64,000 bases of DNA from Bryoerythrophyllum caledonicum (GCA_963971425.1 OZ020524.1:21257022-21321021), one strand, 5' to 3'; counted from the first letter of the stretch, positions 8,928-21,475 are shown. The notes: generated from the sequence alone by a model not told the origin. Made by a program: numbers and translations.

Positions 8928-11018
8928 GTGATGATGGCCATTCTCGTGATGTTGCTGATGGTGATATTCCCCACGACTGTCTTTGCGAACTTCAACATGC
9001 TGCAGACACCGCTGGCGCTCGGCGACATCTTTTGCATCGACCAGTGCCAGTTCTTCCCGGAGAATCAGACGATTGCGATCATCAACGTGACGGATCCGAT
9101 GGTAAACGTGAAAGGTGTGGCCTACTATAGGAGGCCCATCCGGATGAAGGACCCCGCGACGAAAACCATGGCGTCGTTCAACACGAGCTTCACATTCCGC
9201 GAGGAGCCCAAGAACTACAACAGCTCGCCGTGGGTGACGCTGCAGCAGTCCATGGAGTGGGCGTGGGGCGACGGCTTCACCTTCGTGCTGTCGAGCTCCG
9301 ACGAGTGGAGTGGGTCGCCGGGCGGGCGCTTCGGGATCTTCGAGAGTGAACCGCTCAAGGACCGGAACGTTGTGGCGGTCGAGTTCGACAACTTCGCCAA
9401 CTCTGACCTTGACAAGCAGAACTACGGCGGGCCAGCCGCAAAGGCGAAGGTCGATGAGCACATGGGACTCGACATCGGGTCTGCGGTGTCAACTTGCACT
9501 GCGAATTTGAGTTACCAGGTCACAAATATTTCGTTTTGGCAGCGGAATGTGCTGCATGCGTGGATTGAGTACGATGGGAATTCAAGCGTTCTTGAGGTTC
9601 GAGTCGCGAAGACTTCGACCCGGCCTTCGGCGGCGCTTTTCAAGTGCAGGAAGGAACTTTACGATGCAGTGGATGAGAGGATGTGGGTTGGATTCTCAGG
9701 GGCAATTGGGAATGAGTGGACGATTTACTACATGTACGATTGGAGTTTCGCTAGCTTCGGGATCTCCCCGGAGTTTGCAGTGAATAGGAATGTGAGCGTG
9801 GGCCTTATCGTTGGATTGAGCGCTGGTGGAGTCCTTCTGGTTCTGGGGGCGATCGTTGGTGTATGCGTGTTCGTGCGGCGGCGCCGACGCTTGCAGCAGG
9901 AGTCGTGGGACAAGGAAGGGCTGCTGGACATGTCGGGCATGCCGGAGTTCATCAGCTACAAGCACCTGAGCGCGGCGACGAAACAGTTCAGCGCCGAGTC
10001 GAAGCTGGGGCATGGCGGATTCGGAAGCGTGTACAAGGGGGTGCTGCCCAAGACAGGCGTCCACGTGGCGGTGAAGAAGGTGAGCAGTGACTCGCGCCAG
10101 GGAGAGCGCGAGTTCCTCGCCGAAGTGCGGATTATCAGCCAGCTGCGCCACCGCAATGTGGTGGAGCTCATCGGGTTCTGTCGCGACCGCGGCAAGTTCC
10201 TGCTCGTGTACGAGCTCCTGCCACGGGGCAGCCTGGAGCAGGCACTGTTCAAGCCGCGAGAGGACGAGCTCTCGTGGCCACTGCGGTGGAAGATCGTGTC
10301 AGGGACGGCGGCCGCACTGCATTACCTGCACGAGGGATGGCGCCAGCAAGTGATCCACCGCGACGTCAAGTCCAGCAACATCATGCTGGACGAGGAGTGG
10401 AACGCCAAGCTGGGCGACTTCGGGCTGGCGCGTCTCGTGGACCACTCCAAGCATGCGGCCACCACGCTCGTCGCGGGCACGTACGGGTACATCGCCCCCG
10501 AGGCCGCGGGTGGGCGCTTCACGGACAAGACGGACGTGTTCGCGTTCGGGGCCGTGGTTCTGGAGGTGGCGTGCGGGAGGCGGGCATATGACGCGAACTC
10601 TGAGGACCTGATCCTAGTGGAGAAGGTGTGGCGCCACTGGAAGGACGGCAAGCTGCTCGACATGGCGGATGCGCGCCTGGTCGGCCAGTTCGACGCCGAC
10701 GAGATGTGCACCGTGTTGAAGCTCGGGCTTCTGTGCTCGCACCCCGAGGCGGCATCGCGGCCGTCGATGCGGCAGGTGGTGCAGGTGCTGGCCGGCGAGG
10801 CGGACGTCCCGGATGTGCCTGACGCCATGCCGGAGGTTACTCTCGAGGCCGACATGCCTAAGATCTCAATCGATGATCTGTTGAACCCGTCTGCGTCTGA
10901 GTCCGGGTCCAAGTCCAAATCAGGGCGTGGCAATCGCCTTGCACAAGAGTCCCAGCCTTCCGCCCCATCGTCGTCCACCTCATTTAATACCATCAGTGGT
11001 GATATTCGTGGCAGATAA
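8928..11018 (+). CDS. L-type lectin receptor-like kinase, intronless
   Basis: A 696-residue plasma-membrane receptor kinase. Residues 1-20 form a hydrophobic signal peptide. About 22-280 is a legume-lectin domain (FNTSFTFRE, GDGFTFVLSS, VVAVEFDNFAN and the late WVGFSGA motif). About 289-315 is one transmembrane helix followed by an RRRRR stop-transfer cluster. The kinase runs from about 352 to 625: Gly loop LGHGGFGSVYKG near 358, ATP lysine in VAVKK near 382, HRDVKSSN near 475, DFG near 496, GTYGYIAPE and the late PSMRQVVQVL. All catalytic residues are present, so it is an RD kinase and probably active. The Ser/Lys-rich tail is likely disordered. The family senses extracellular ligands such as nucleotides or pathogen signals; the ligand here cannot be told. 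Single-exon structure is normal for the family. Marked GC richness against the AT-rich surroundings fits a functional gene. It converges on the C2 gene downstream, 343 bp between stop codons. Confidence 0.93.
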   Translation: MMMAILVMLLMVIFPTTVFANFNMLQTPLALGDIFCIDQCQFFPENQTIAIINVTDPMVNVKGVAYYRRPIRMKDPATKTMASFNTSFTFREEPKNYNSSPWVTLQQSMEWAWGDGFTFVLSSSDEWSGSPGGRFGIFESEPLKDRNVVAVEFDNFANSDLDKQNYGGPAAKAKVDEHMGLDIGSAVSTCTANLSYQVTNISFWQRNVLHAWIEYDGNSSVLEVRVAKTSTRPSAALFKCRKELYDAVDERMWVGFSGAIGNEWTIYYMYDWSFASFGISPEFAVNRNVSVGLIVGLSAGGVLLVLGAIVGVCVFVRRRRRLQQESWDKEGLLDMSGMPEFISYKHLSAATKQFSAESKLGHGGFGSVYKGVLPKTGVHVAVKKVSSDSRQGEREFLAEVRIISQLRHRNVVELIGFCRDRGKFLLVYELLPRGSLEQALFKPREDELSWPLRWKIVSGTAAALHYLHEGWRQQVIHRDVKSSNIMLDEEWNAKLGDFGLARLVDHSKHAATTLVAGTYGYIAPEAAGGRFTDKTDVFAFGAVVLEVACGRRAYDANSEDLILVEKVWRHWKDGKLLDMADARLVGQFDADEMCTVLKLGLLCSHPEAASRPSMRQVVQVLAGEADVPDVPDAMPEVTLEADMPKISIDDLLNPSASESGSKSKSGRGNRLAQESQPSAPSSSTSFNTISGDIRGR

Positions 11019-11361
11019 ATAACAGGCCATGTACCATTATCTAGATCAGTTCATTGTGAGTTTCACGTACGAATTGTTAGACACTGACAGACTTTGCCCA
11101 CTAACTGCTGCCCTCCCTTTGCAGTAAGTTGTAGTCATAATGGGCACATGTGAAGTTAACCCAAAATATGAAGTCACCTGATTCAAATCATTTCACAACA
11201 AAGCCGTGCGTGGGAGTTACAACCAGGTTACAGCTTCTTCGATGCCTGTACACTCTTCTACACCGCACGCGACCGCACTCTTCGTGCGTGCTCTGACTAA
11301 GTGAAACCCTCTCCCTCATCATGTACAAATGATATTCTTCTACCTACAAAGTCCAAATACT

Positions 11362-12695
11362 TTACCAGTATCCACTAGGCGGGTATCCAGATGGCGCAGC
11401 TGGTGGATAAGTAGGGTACGGGGGAGCTGAGGGAGCTGCTGCACCGTACGCCGGAGGATAATACGCGGGCCGAGCAGGAGGAGGTGCACCGCATGCTGTA
11501 GGAGGGTAGAGTGCAGGCGGCGGGCCTTGTTGGTAGTATGGTTGAGGAGGAGGAGGGCAGTATCCTCCCTGAGGAGCTGGTGGATAAGCTGCAGGTGGAT
11601 AGGCTTGAGGTGGTGCATAGTACCCTGCAGGCGCTGCCGGAGCTGGTTGTGAGTATGACGTGCCTTCGGATTTAGCCGGTCTCTGCAAAAAAACAATTGC
11701 ACATAAGTTCAGCTTACGACGTGGTCTTCAACAGCAAGCCAGTAAACTGTGCACATAGCTTGACCATTACCGTAGATTGGGAGTAAGATTGAAATTGCAT
11801 GTGGATCAGGAGGTGGATCAAGAGTAAGATTCAAACTACATGTGGACCATCAGGAGTAAGATTTGGAACTACATGTGGATCAGGAGTAAGATCGAAACTA
11901 GTATTGAAACCAACTGAACACGATCTGTAGACTGAGATTACCCAGCTACAGCACAGTAAGGGACACAACCCTATCATTAAAGTAAGAGCTTCGGGAACTC
12001 ACAGTTCTGGCACCCGCGTAGTGCAGAATCAGATTCAACGTACCGGCCGACTTTCTGCTCCGAGAATCGGTCAGAGGCCATTGCGTGTCATCGTACCCAG
12101 ATTCAATCACTTTGTTGAGAAGAATCCTGCAATGCAATCACAAAAACGATGTCCCTGTTAGAAACCGCGTCAGAAACTGAAACAAAATAAAACCTGAAAC
12201 ACAAGGAATTAACTCACTTGGTGCTGCCAATGTAGTCATCACGTTCAATATTATTTTTGTTCCACACAGTGGCGTTGATTTCTCGAAGACCTTCGATCAG
12301 CGCAATTTTGGAGGTCTCGTTGAACTTCGGGTTCTTGCCTCCATCTGGAATGTCAAAGTATTAATTCAACAGACTGAACCCAATTTAAGAGATTCACAGA
12401 AATTCTCTAAAAAGAAAAGAGATAAGTTATATCCAACCTCTATCCGTTTGCGTGCGGAATTTCTGCCCCGAGTACTCGATGACAACATATGGATCCTGTT
12501 TGGTAAACCACTCCTTGTTTTTCAAGTTGTAACAACCGACAACTGTTGTAGGAAGGCATACAAAAACCAAACGTCAGAAATAAAAAAATCCAAGTTCCCA
12601 CACTGGATTCTTTTTCAAGTTTCAGACAAGACGCCCTAACCCGTTATGTCAAGTGCTTGGCCTTGAACGCTTTGGCTCCCAGAAGCATACGCCAT
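11362..12695 (-). CDS. C2-domain proline-rich protein (SRC2-like), copy A, five exons
   Basis: Exons on the minus strand: 12695-12641, 12542-12438, 12344-12218, 12126-12003 and 11682-11362, all with GT/AG borders, giving about 243 residues. Start MAYASGSQSVQGQALDIT; then the C2 domain with GCYNLKNKEWFTKQDPYVVIEY, DGGKNPKFNE and IESGYDDTQWPL; then a tail of proline-rich YPPA/YYPPAYG repeats ending in GYPPSGYW. C2 domains bind Ca2+ and/or membranes, and proline-rich plant C2 proteins of this type are linked to stress signalling at membranes; the exact role here is unknown. Exons 1-4 have the same lengths as those of the paralog at 23.5 kb (55, 105, 127, 124 bases), which confirms the model. Its exon 4 end and intron 4 have homologous pieces inside the bHLH locus at 32.8 and 34.3 kb. 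Confidence 0.88.
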
Positions 12696-14546
12696 CACAG
12701 AAACCCTAGTCGGAGGTGAATTACAACAAATCTGCACAGCAAGAGACCGTCTACCATATCATCAGAAATACACCAAAACTGAACCCAAAACCTCAACCAG
12801 AACGCTTAGAAACGTTCGATTCAAGCGCTCACCTTTGAGAAGAAGCTCCGAAACTACAAGCAAATGCGACTGAGAAGACTTGAGTGTAAACCAAAAGCTA
12901 ACGTCCTGTCCTGAAGTGTGTTTCTGAAGATGCTTCTGAATTGCTTCACTTATGAACTACAGAAGCGGAATTATGAGATCTACAGGCGAGTTGACCACCT
13001 ACAGTACATGAATACTCAAGATGTTGTGTCTGAAAAGGGAATTCTAAAATTGGAGTCTACTGCAAGTTCCGTGTTTGAGGCAACAGGGACGTTGACGAGA
13101 TGTGTCTAAAAACGGAATTTCACACACACGCTGCAAAATCTGCCTGGTTGTCAACTGGAGGTGCTTGTCTGGAAAGCACAAGTGGAGATTAGACATCGAT
13201 TAGTCCAGATGTGACCATTTGAAGAGCCCCTAGTACTTGTACGATCCCACTCCTTACCTCCAACAACTGTTGCACCAAGGCGCGGTCTTCGTCGAAACTG
13301 CTTGTTTTAGTGCGATGAGTTAGGAGGGAAACAAAAACTTTTAATTCTACATCTCTCTATAGGATCTCAATTAACCCTAAAGTTCCTTGACAATTTCTGT
13401 CAAAAACTAGTCCAAAACTGCCATTGTCAAACATGGCCGCAATAATCACATTTTTTAGAAGAATTCTCAACTTTTAACCGTAAGATCTAAAACTAGATTC
13501 ATGTATAATAATGCTGTAAAATTTTAGTTGCAATCCACCGCACGGATGTGAAGATTATAGTGTTTGAAGTGCAAGAAGTAGTTATTTTTCCCTCTTGCCC
13601 GACGAAGTCAGCTCACTTTGACTAAGCATATCTTCTAGTTTTTATAGTACATTGTGTTGGAAACCATTACCAATGCAAAGAATATGATGTTAGCTAAGTG
13701 TGTGCCAAATTTGAGGTCATTTCGAGTGGTACATCATGCTCAATAAAATACTTTTAATTAGTGAAAGGGGGTATAAAACAATGCAAATGACTACAAATGA
13801 AGTGAGAAATTATTTGCTAACTACAAATTTCTAAATTTAGAAATCCGTACGGTTGAAATGTGGAATTTAATTTTTTACTTACTTTAAAAAAAGCTTCCAA
13901 AACGGGTAAAATCTCTAATTTTAATGAATTTATTGAATTATTCAATTATTATAGGTGAGGGCAGGGCTTCAAAACGGGGACCCTTCAAGAATGAAGGGCC
14001 ACGTCATTCACCCACTCCCTTGTGCAGGACCCGCGCAGCTCCCGGGGGTGGCCCGTCACTATAGGGAGGCGTTTTTTTTTTTTTTTTTCATACGTGCCAT
14101 CTCTTTCATTACCCGGGCCCGCCACAACCCCTGCCATGCGCCACTTGCAATGAGCTGCCGGGCCCGCCGCAAGGTACTTTATGCTTTTTTTTAATTTCTA
14201 TTTATCCCTTTTCTTGGAATTCGTGGGGTCTTCCCTTTCACCATTCTTCTCCTTAATTTGGGTTGCCCCACCCTCCCTCCACCCTTTGTGCCCCTACTAA
14301 GTGCCCCTCTTTCACACATGTGTTTCATTGGTTCCCAGAGGTGCCCAGGCTACCTAGCCTCTCCATTTTTGACAATAGGTGGTACTAACTTCAAACCGTA
14401 AATCCATTTTTTTTAAATACCTCCACGAAGCTCTTATCAGGGCTGATCAAGAATAAAAGTTTTAAAAAAAAGGATTTTTTTTCAAATTTTAGGAACCTAC
14501 CCAAAATCTGAAATCCCCCCGAAGGAGACTCTGGTCCTTTAGGGGT
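12696..14546. other. Gene-free, repeat remnants
   Basis: Upstream of C2 gene A, then AT-rich noncoding sequence. About 13560-13740 shares its layout (GTTTGAAGT...TTTGACT...CCATTACCA...ATGATGTTA) with the leader of the 1.4-kb tandem repeat. 14072-14088 is a poly-T run. No protein is supported. Confidence 0.5.
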
Positions 14547-14549
14547 TAA

Positions 14550-14941
14550 GAGCATCTCCACCCGGAGACAGAGAACCACCAATTTGGAGTTTTATGAGGA
14601 CAAAAAGTTGCAGCCGACACCTCAAAACGGGGAAACTTAATAAAATTTTAGAAGTTTTGGTGCATGGCACGGAGAAATCTCCTTGGATGGGGGGAGTGCA
14701 CCATTTTTTGATGTTGGCAACGCACCCATACCCTTGAAGCACGTGGCGCCATGTCAGTGGTGGCGACACGTGGCGCCGTGTCATTAGTGGCGGGAGGTGA
14801 AAGGTGAAAGTGTCAATTGGCTCAAAAAAAAATTGGAGCTTGGGGTGGAGCCAAGCAAACGCCAAACCCTAAATCACTTTTGGCGTGGAGACGATTTTCC
14901 GTCCTAGCGTGGAAAATTCCACGCCAGGAGTGGAGATGCTC
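14550..14941. mobile_element. MITE, GAGCATCTCC termini, TAA duplication
   Basis: 392 bp. Left end GAGCATCTCCACCCGGAG; right end reads inward GAGCATCTCCACTCCTGG. TAA lies directly outside both ends (14547-14549 and 14942-14944). No coding capacity. Shares the GAGCAT start with the MITEs at 52.5 and 54.2 kb and with the pogo-type element at 17.4-21.5 kb. Confidence 0.82.
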
Positions 14942-14944
14942 TAA

Positions 14945-17401
14945 GACTTGCTAGATAATAGAGTTTTCCTGAAAGTGCTTGCCAAATGGGCAAGTCAGGA
15001 AGAATATGGTGCCAGACAGTATGAGATGTGTAAACGGAAAGAAAGAGAGTATGAGGAAATTTCATATCGCCTTTTTCTGCACCAATGAAATGTTTTGCAA
15101 TCAATGTTCTTCGGCCCTACCCCATGCAAGCTAAAGCTCCCCCATAGTACCCTAAGTTCTCACAGGGTTGACCGATAGTTCCCTCAAACCTTTCCCAAGG
15201 CAAGACACCATGTGCATGTGGTCCTCGTTACTAACATAAGACCCTAAGATTCGGGGTACCTATCCAATGTATTTTGGTGACTTTCAAGAAAACTCAAATG
15301 TCCCCACAAAATTTTGTATGCTTTGGCTGCATTGATGGAAAGATTAGTCTTTGAAGTCAAGCAAATAGTTCATTTTCTTTCCTGTGTTGAGTGGATCAGC
15401 AGACTTTGGCTTCACTTGGTGTCAAATTTTTGCACTACGTAAGGTCTAAATCCATTACCATTGTGTTAAGCATGATGTTATTTCTTTGAACACCAATTCT
15501 TAGAGGTAGAGAAGGAATGTAGCATATTCAAAACAATTTTGAAAGTAGTGGAGGATCAAAAATTGCCAATTCACATTTTATTTTTTTGTGAACTAAATAT
15601 GTTTGAGAATAATGATACAAATGGTCAACAAGAAGGTTTACACCACATCTTGTAGTAAAAAAATAAAATGTAAAAAACATGAAGATTTCTAAGTTTTATG
15701 TGAAAAAGAAGAAGTTTTTTTGGTGCCTTGTCCAACAATGTGTTACAATTGAGTTATTTGTAAAGGGAACCGGTCTTTTGTCCTCCTTTTTTCATGCAAA
15801 AGAGAATCTAACTTGTATTTGAGTGTAGCCGCAAAGTAATCCTGTGAAAAAATTTAGGGTTTGAGGGTTTTGAGGAGGTGTTATTTATGGCACAAGTGGC
15901 ACAAATCTCCCAAAAACAAACAAGAACAATCATGAACGTCATGACACTCTGGCATGTATCCTACAATCCTAGAGTTGTGCATGATGTGAAGGGTCAGAGT
16001 TTGCTTAAAATATAAGCTAGGCACAAATTCGAGTTTGGGAATTCTAGGGCTCAAAAACTAGTTTATCCAGAGTTCTAGTGAAGGTCTACAGTGAAACCAT
16101 GCCAGTAGACTCGGCGACCCTAGCTTTTCCATTTTACAGGTTAGAAACTGAGGATTTGGGGTACTTTGCGGATAACTCTAATGTGTGAAAATGTTTGAAT
16201 TGGGTTAATGTGCTACTTTTCACTAAAGACAAGAAATGTTTTTTTAACAATGTGAAAGGAAAAAATATTATTTGCTATTATTGAAAATATCACATTTGAT
16301 AGAGTGTTCCAGCAAAAAAAAATTGGAGTTGCTCGATGTGACCGCTCTCCCAATTTGAAATTCAAAATCCTATAATTTTTTCATAATATGTCGGATTTGG
16401 AAAAAAATTATACTTACACGAAGCTTTTAGTAATGTCCATTTACAATTGAAATTTCAAAGAAGAATGTTGTAAATTGACACCATAGGAAATTGCCCAAAC
16501 CTTCAAGAGTCATCTGAGGGGACTCTTGGGCCTTTAGAGATTAATCAAGTTGATGTTCATTGATGTTTATTAGAGACTCTACCATGATCCTATTGGAAAG
16601 AATTAACATGTTGGGAAGAAAAAATACAAATTGGAGCTGCTGAGGCGGCCTGACATCAGCGACATCCAAGTGAACATCCATCATATATAATTTGGGTTTT
16701 TTTTCTCAAAAGAACATGGAAGTAGCTCGATCCTGCCGAATATGACACGTCGAGTTCGATATGGAACTAGGCTCTTAGTGGCAAGAAGGCCAATGAGTCT
16801 CATTTTCTAGCTCTTTTATTTTGGGTGGTCTAGTGGTATTTTAGGTGGTCTAGAGGCTTTTTGGGCAAATTTTATATCATACTTCAAGCCTTACTTCAAG
16901 CCTTACTTCAAGCCTATGGCTTGAAATTATCCTTGGGGTGTCATCACAGTGATTTAAACAACAAAGGGGGCTTTTATTTATGAATGGGGCACTACCCCAA
17001 AAAATAGGGGCCCACACCCACTTTCCCCACCTTCCTAAAAGTGGCCTTAGTGCATTCTCATGGGGATTTTTAGTGGAATCCCATTTAAAATTTTGAGGGC
17101 TTGACATGTGGCATATGAAGTGGCCTTACAAGCCTTTTTCATTTAATGGGTGTAAGTATGGAGAAACATCATTGACCATAGGGTCTAAAAGTTTCGTGAT
17201 GAAGGTTAGGTTTTGGGAAGCTTTTTTGAGAAAAGAAGGTGGTCTACATTTCTCGCGGTCTAGAATTTGAAATTACGAATTACAAATAGGATGGGGGAGT
17301 TGTTTGCCGAGTCTCCTCTTCTGCTTCATGTTTACGGTATCTCCATAGTTTACTGAACTATGCAAACCTGCTGGCATGTTGTAAATTGTCACTGGCCAAT
17401 C
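14945..17401. other. Gene-free repeat-rich spacer
   Basis: About 15390-15800 is a diverged single copy of the 1.4-kb tandem repeat with its leader. 16879-16915 carries three tandem CTTCAAGCCTTA-like units. About 16800-16870 resembles 22415-22470 (TTTTATTTTGGG...GGTCTAGAGGCTTTTT). No coding sequence is supported. Confidence 0.5.
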
Positions 17402-17404
17402 TAA

Positions 17405-20400
17405 GAGTATCCCCTCCAGCGCCCTCAAGATGTCCATCAACATGAGGGTTTTAGTTCAAGTGGAGTTTGTGGCTCCACCAAGGTCCTCACACGCCAAAAA
17501 TTTTCAGCGCTCTGTCCAAGTTTGGTGTCTACACTCAAAAAGGACCATATTTTCAGTGCCCTCGATCAAGTCTTGGCTCTCTTCTAAAATCCTGGAGTCC
17601 TCGTCTGCTTGACTAAGGTGGACAGTGCTTAAACCGCCCATTTAAGGGATTCGGGTAGACTGAGTGAAGCAAAAATGATTGAAAAAATTCCACAGAGTTG
17701 CAAGAATCAGAGAAGTTGATGGGCACCGTCAATTCTCCAATATCAGTCCAAATCGATTAACCAGAAATGTTCAAAGTGACATGAACAAGATGCCCTACAT
17801 GCACGCCGTGCTACCACTATCGCTAGGCAATAAGACAGTGAACTCTGGCCACAACAGTATACAAATCCGGTCATGAGATATGCTACATCTACCGCTGCCT
17901 GCACCTAGTATTCATTCACCGGTGGTTTGTAGCCACGCAGTGGAGTTGAAAATTTCATCCACAAATAAGAGCTGAAACCGTCCTGCTGTCAATGGTGGGC
18001 GCCCAGTCTCGTTGTCAGGCACCGACTTGAGCACCTGCTTGACCGGGTCTCGGCACCTGAAATCCGCGCAACCATGAACTATAACCGTGCACCCCCTCAC
18101 CCACTTAGCCAGGTCTCTAAAATCGTAATGTGCTCAAGCCAGGGCCTCGGTGTACACAGAGGGGTTCCGTCAAGGGAGACAAGTCACCGGTGGGGAGTCC
18201 AGCCTTCTTCCGACGTCGACGTTCGACAACGATCCTCATGTTGTGCCTGCAAACGGGTGCACAGAGAGCCCAAAGCTGCAACTGCTGGATTGACTCCTAG
18301 CGAGGGGCGAAATGCCCGATCTGGTCATGGAGGCGTTGCCCTACGGCAGCACATGTGGTGGGAGTCCAGAGGGCGTCAAAGGCCTTCTTTGCTTCCCGCT
18401 CGTCGCGGCGCCTGCTCTTCTGAGCTTCGGCCTGCAATCTTTCTTCCTCGCGACGCCACTTGGAGCTGTCGACTTCGGCATGCCTCCTCTCACGCTCTTC
18501 GGCTGCTGCAGCCTTCTTGGCGAATTTATCTACCATCAAATTCAAGTACTCGTCCGTTGTGAGAATTATGCTCTGGGAGTAGTCCACGTATGGTTGATCG
18601 CCACGGTCTCGTGGAGCGGATTGCACATGCTCCGGGAGCGAGAGAAAGCTCATGATGCTGGGGGGGCCAGAGGTCATGTGCGGTGCGGATGTCATGGGCG
18701 GGTCCAGCTCTACGGAGTTGCCCTCCTCGTCGGGAATTTCCGCCACGAGGTACTGCCTGGGCTGCACTCTATCGGGCTGCGTCTCTGGGATGACATTGTC
18801 ATCTCTGACTTCTTGAACAACCAAACCTGCGAGCTCGAGCCAAAGCTACTCCACCTCGGGCGGCACCAGGGGATCCTCTTCATCGGCCTGTCGGAAGCAT
18901 TCGCTGGGTGCCATCTTGTGCGCCATCTTGCTGTCATCCAAGGGCCAAATGCCGCAAGTCTCGAAACCCTTCTTGATATTCTTCTCGGTCATGGCCTTGC
19001 GGAGAGACAAGGAGACCCATTGCGCTAGTACTTCCTTCGTTGCGGGTTGACCTTTGTGGCTCAATGACCACACATCCTTGTACATGCGAAACGCAGTCTT
19101 AAAAGGCTTGAATATCGATACGTCAAGTGGTTGAAGAGCGTGCGACATGTGGGAGGGTAGGGTGATCATGTCAAGTCCCACATCTCTTGCCTGTTTCACT
19201 GCATCTAGAGTCACGTGGCTGTTATGCCCGTCAAGAATGAGCAAATGCCGGCAATGGAAAGAAATACCTCCATGCTGATCCATTGCTTGAATGAAATGAG
19301 ATAGCCATTTTGCAAACAAAATACCCGTCATCCACGCACGCGGCTGCATGGCCTTGGTTGCACCCACCTCGCATTTCTCTTTGAAATTTCTGCGAAATCT
19401 TTTACCTTTGAAAATATAAAAATTCGGAATCACTCCACCCGCCGCATTCATGCATGCAAGCATGCTCAGCCATTCACGTTGATCAGGCATGACGGTGTGC
19501 ACGCTCCTGGAACCTGTCTTGGCCAAATTTAACCCCCCGCCATTGCGACCAGCTTGCGCATCCGATTCATCGCAATTCCATACTTGATGGGGTCCATAGC
19601 TCTGAGTCTCATACAACCTTGATAAATTAGAGTAAAACGAAGCCACGCTCTCCGGACACAAGCCCCGTGCACGCCCTGCTTCCAATCCTTGCGAATGTCG
19701 CAATGCCAACTCTGGATGCCGACGCTTGAACCATTTTACCCACCCTTGTCCGGGGATCCCACTAGTGAATGGAATAGGGTGGAATTGAGTGATCTCTGCA
19801 ACCTTCAGACGGCATTGAGTGATGGTAACAGGATGACCAATATCCTGCATCTTCAGGATCCATGCAACCAGCAGGGACTCCTCAGCGGCAGACAACACTC
19901 CATGCCTTCCACGGTGCCGCCCTATAGTCCGCCCCATCAAGTGATCCCGCAAACTTGAGGCTCGTATGCCGTGGACACGTGAAGCCTCCCGGATGGGCAC
20001 CCCGCAATCGATCGCAGCAATCGCGTCCTCTAACGATTTTGCACTCCAATTTCCATTTTTTCTCCTCCGCTGCAGCCTAGCAGAGCCGGGCGATGTCGAT
20101 TCGGCACCTGTCTGCATAGGTACGGGAGTGGGCTCTGACGGGCGGAGTGGCTTTGGAGGTGCAGGAGCCGGCTACGAAGGACGGACTGGCGGCTGATCGC
20201 TGGGAGAAGTCTGCAAAGGGAGGAACGTCTGTTGAACTTCTGGAGCGACCTGCATTGATCCGCACATGATCTCGATTCCACCAGCACCGCTGAACCTAAC
20301 ACCTCCATTCGGCGTCCCAAACAAGCGATGAGCAGCGCCGACGCCACGCCTCGTCATCTTGACGTTGCCGTCCTGAGGTGATCCTCGACCTCCACTTCCA

Positions 20401-21475
20401 ATTTGGTGATGCTGCCGACTTGGCATAGGGCACCTGACGCCTCCTTGCATGCCCACCATGCCACGCCCATGGACGTGTGATCCTCCGCTAGAAAGTGACA
20501 ATCCGAAGCTGAGCTGATCCTCCTGCATGCACTCGGTCTTACTGTCGCTGAGCACGACATCTTCCTCCATCTGCTGGCCACCGAACTCCTCACATGTCTC
20601 CTCGTCCAATTCATCGGAGCCATCCTCCTCGACGTGATTACCATCCTTCTCAGTAAACTGCATCCAAGACGCATCCGGCCTCCACATTCCCCCCATAGCA
20701 TGTAGGCTACACACTCACTGATAGAAGGTGGTGGAACTCGAAAATTGCCAGATGATTTGTGCTGCATGAAGCAGCCCTTTTTGTACACTAAACCGCCAGG
20801 GTCCTCCACATTCCTGCTCGCCTGAAATGGTTTGTTCACTCCGAGGGCGCCCATGTTCCACACGTTGCAGCAGTAATTGCACGCACCGGATTGGCAATTC
20901 CGCCCCAGATAGGAAGCTCCACCAGATCATGTTGCACGAAATAGCCGCCACTATCTGAACACACAACCAAATTTGGAAATCATATAAATGCTCAGTATAG
21001 GTTGCGGCTGTGTTGTATTTCCAGCATAAAGTCGCCCATTGAGATTGCGAAGAATGTCAAGTATCCCATCAACTCATGCCGAGCCATGCCAAATATACCA
21101 TGTTGGTTGTGTAGACGGATCAGCCGCAGATCACCTGAAACCGGCCAGTTGCTTGTCGAAAACAAACCGACGTCACTGGTGGGCGGGTTTAGGTATACCT
21201 GTGCACGGTTTTACCCCCTTGACCACGGGCACGGGTTTAGCACACGCACGCATTTAGCACCATCTACCTTAGAATATGAGCGCTTGGTTGTTTTTATGCG
21301 TGGAAAGAAATGCGGTTCTGTTTTTAGCGCGGAAGTTGAGCTGGGGATGCGGAAACTGTAGCGGTAGCGGTAGCCTTGGCTGATGGGGAAGGCTTTGCAA
21401 ACTCACTCCCGGTTACTAAGTTTAGCCGCTGTAAAGCGCCGAAGGAGTTTTGAAGTATCACTGCAGGGGATGCTC
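17405..21475 (-). mobile_element. Pogo-type DNA transposon with GAGYATCCCC termini
   Basis: Left end GAGTATCCCCTCCAG and right end (inward) GAGCATCCCCTGCAG differ at two of 15 positions. TAA flanks both ends (17402-17404 and 21476-21478). The 4.07-kb span encloses one minus-strand transposase frame (20714-18297). Pogo/Tigger elements normally duplicate TA; TAA on both sides could be TA plus an extra A. Boundaries are inferred from the terminal match and the enclosed gene, not from an empty site. Confidence 0.6.
18297..20714 (-). pseudogene. Pogo/Tigger (DDE_1, CENP-B type) transposase with two in-frame amber codons
   Basis: One reading phase runs from 20714 to 18297, interrupted only by TAG at 20174-20172 and 18848-18846. 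Part 1 (180 residues) is acidic and low-complexity. Part 2 (423 residues from 20117) begins with a psq/CENP-B-like helix-turn-helix (SLEDAIAAIDCGVPIREAS, then RGRHGVLSAAEESLLVAWIL) and carries the catalytic triad context WNCDES, LILDGHNSH and HALQPLDVSIFKPF. Part 3 (about 183 residues) is a charged coiled tail (AEERERRHAEV..., then AQKSRRRDEREAKKAF). Both stops could be CAG-to-TAG changes, as expected from deamination of methylated DNA. Without readthrough the tail is lost but the DDE core remains whole. Confidence 0.82.

Noticed and set aside
8898..9461. 187-residue minus-strand frame opposite the lectin kinase
   Set aside because: GC-rich shadow of the well-supported plus-strand gene.
10322..10993. 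223-residue minus-strand frame opposite the kinase domain
   Set aside because: Antisense shadow with no domain, caused by high GC content.
18312..19028. 238-residue plus-strand frame opposite the pogo transposase
   Set aside because: Shadow of the transposase C-terminal region; composition shows no domain.
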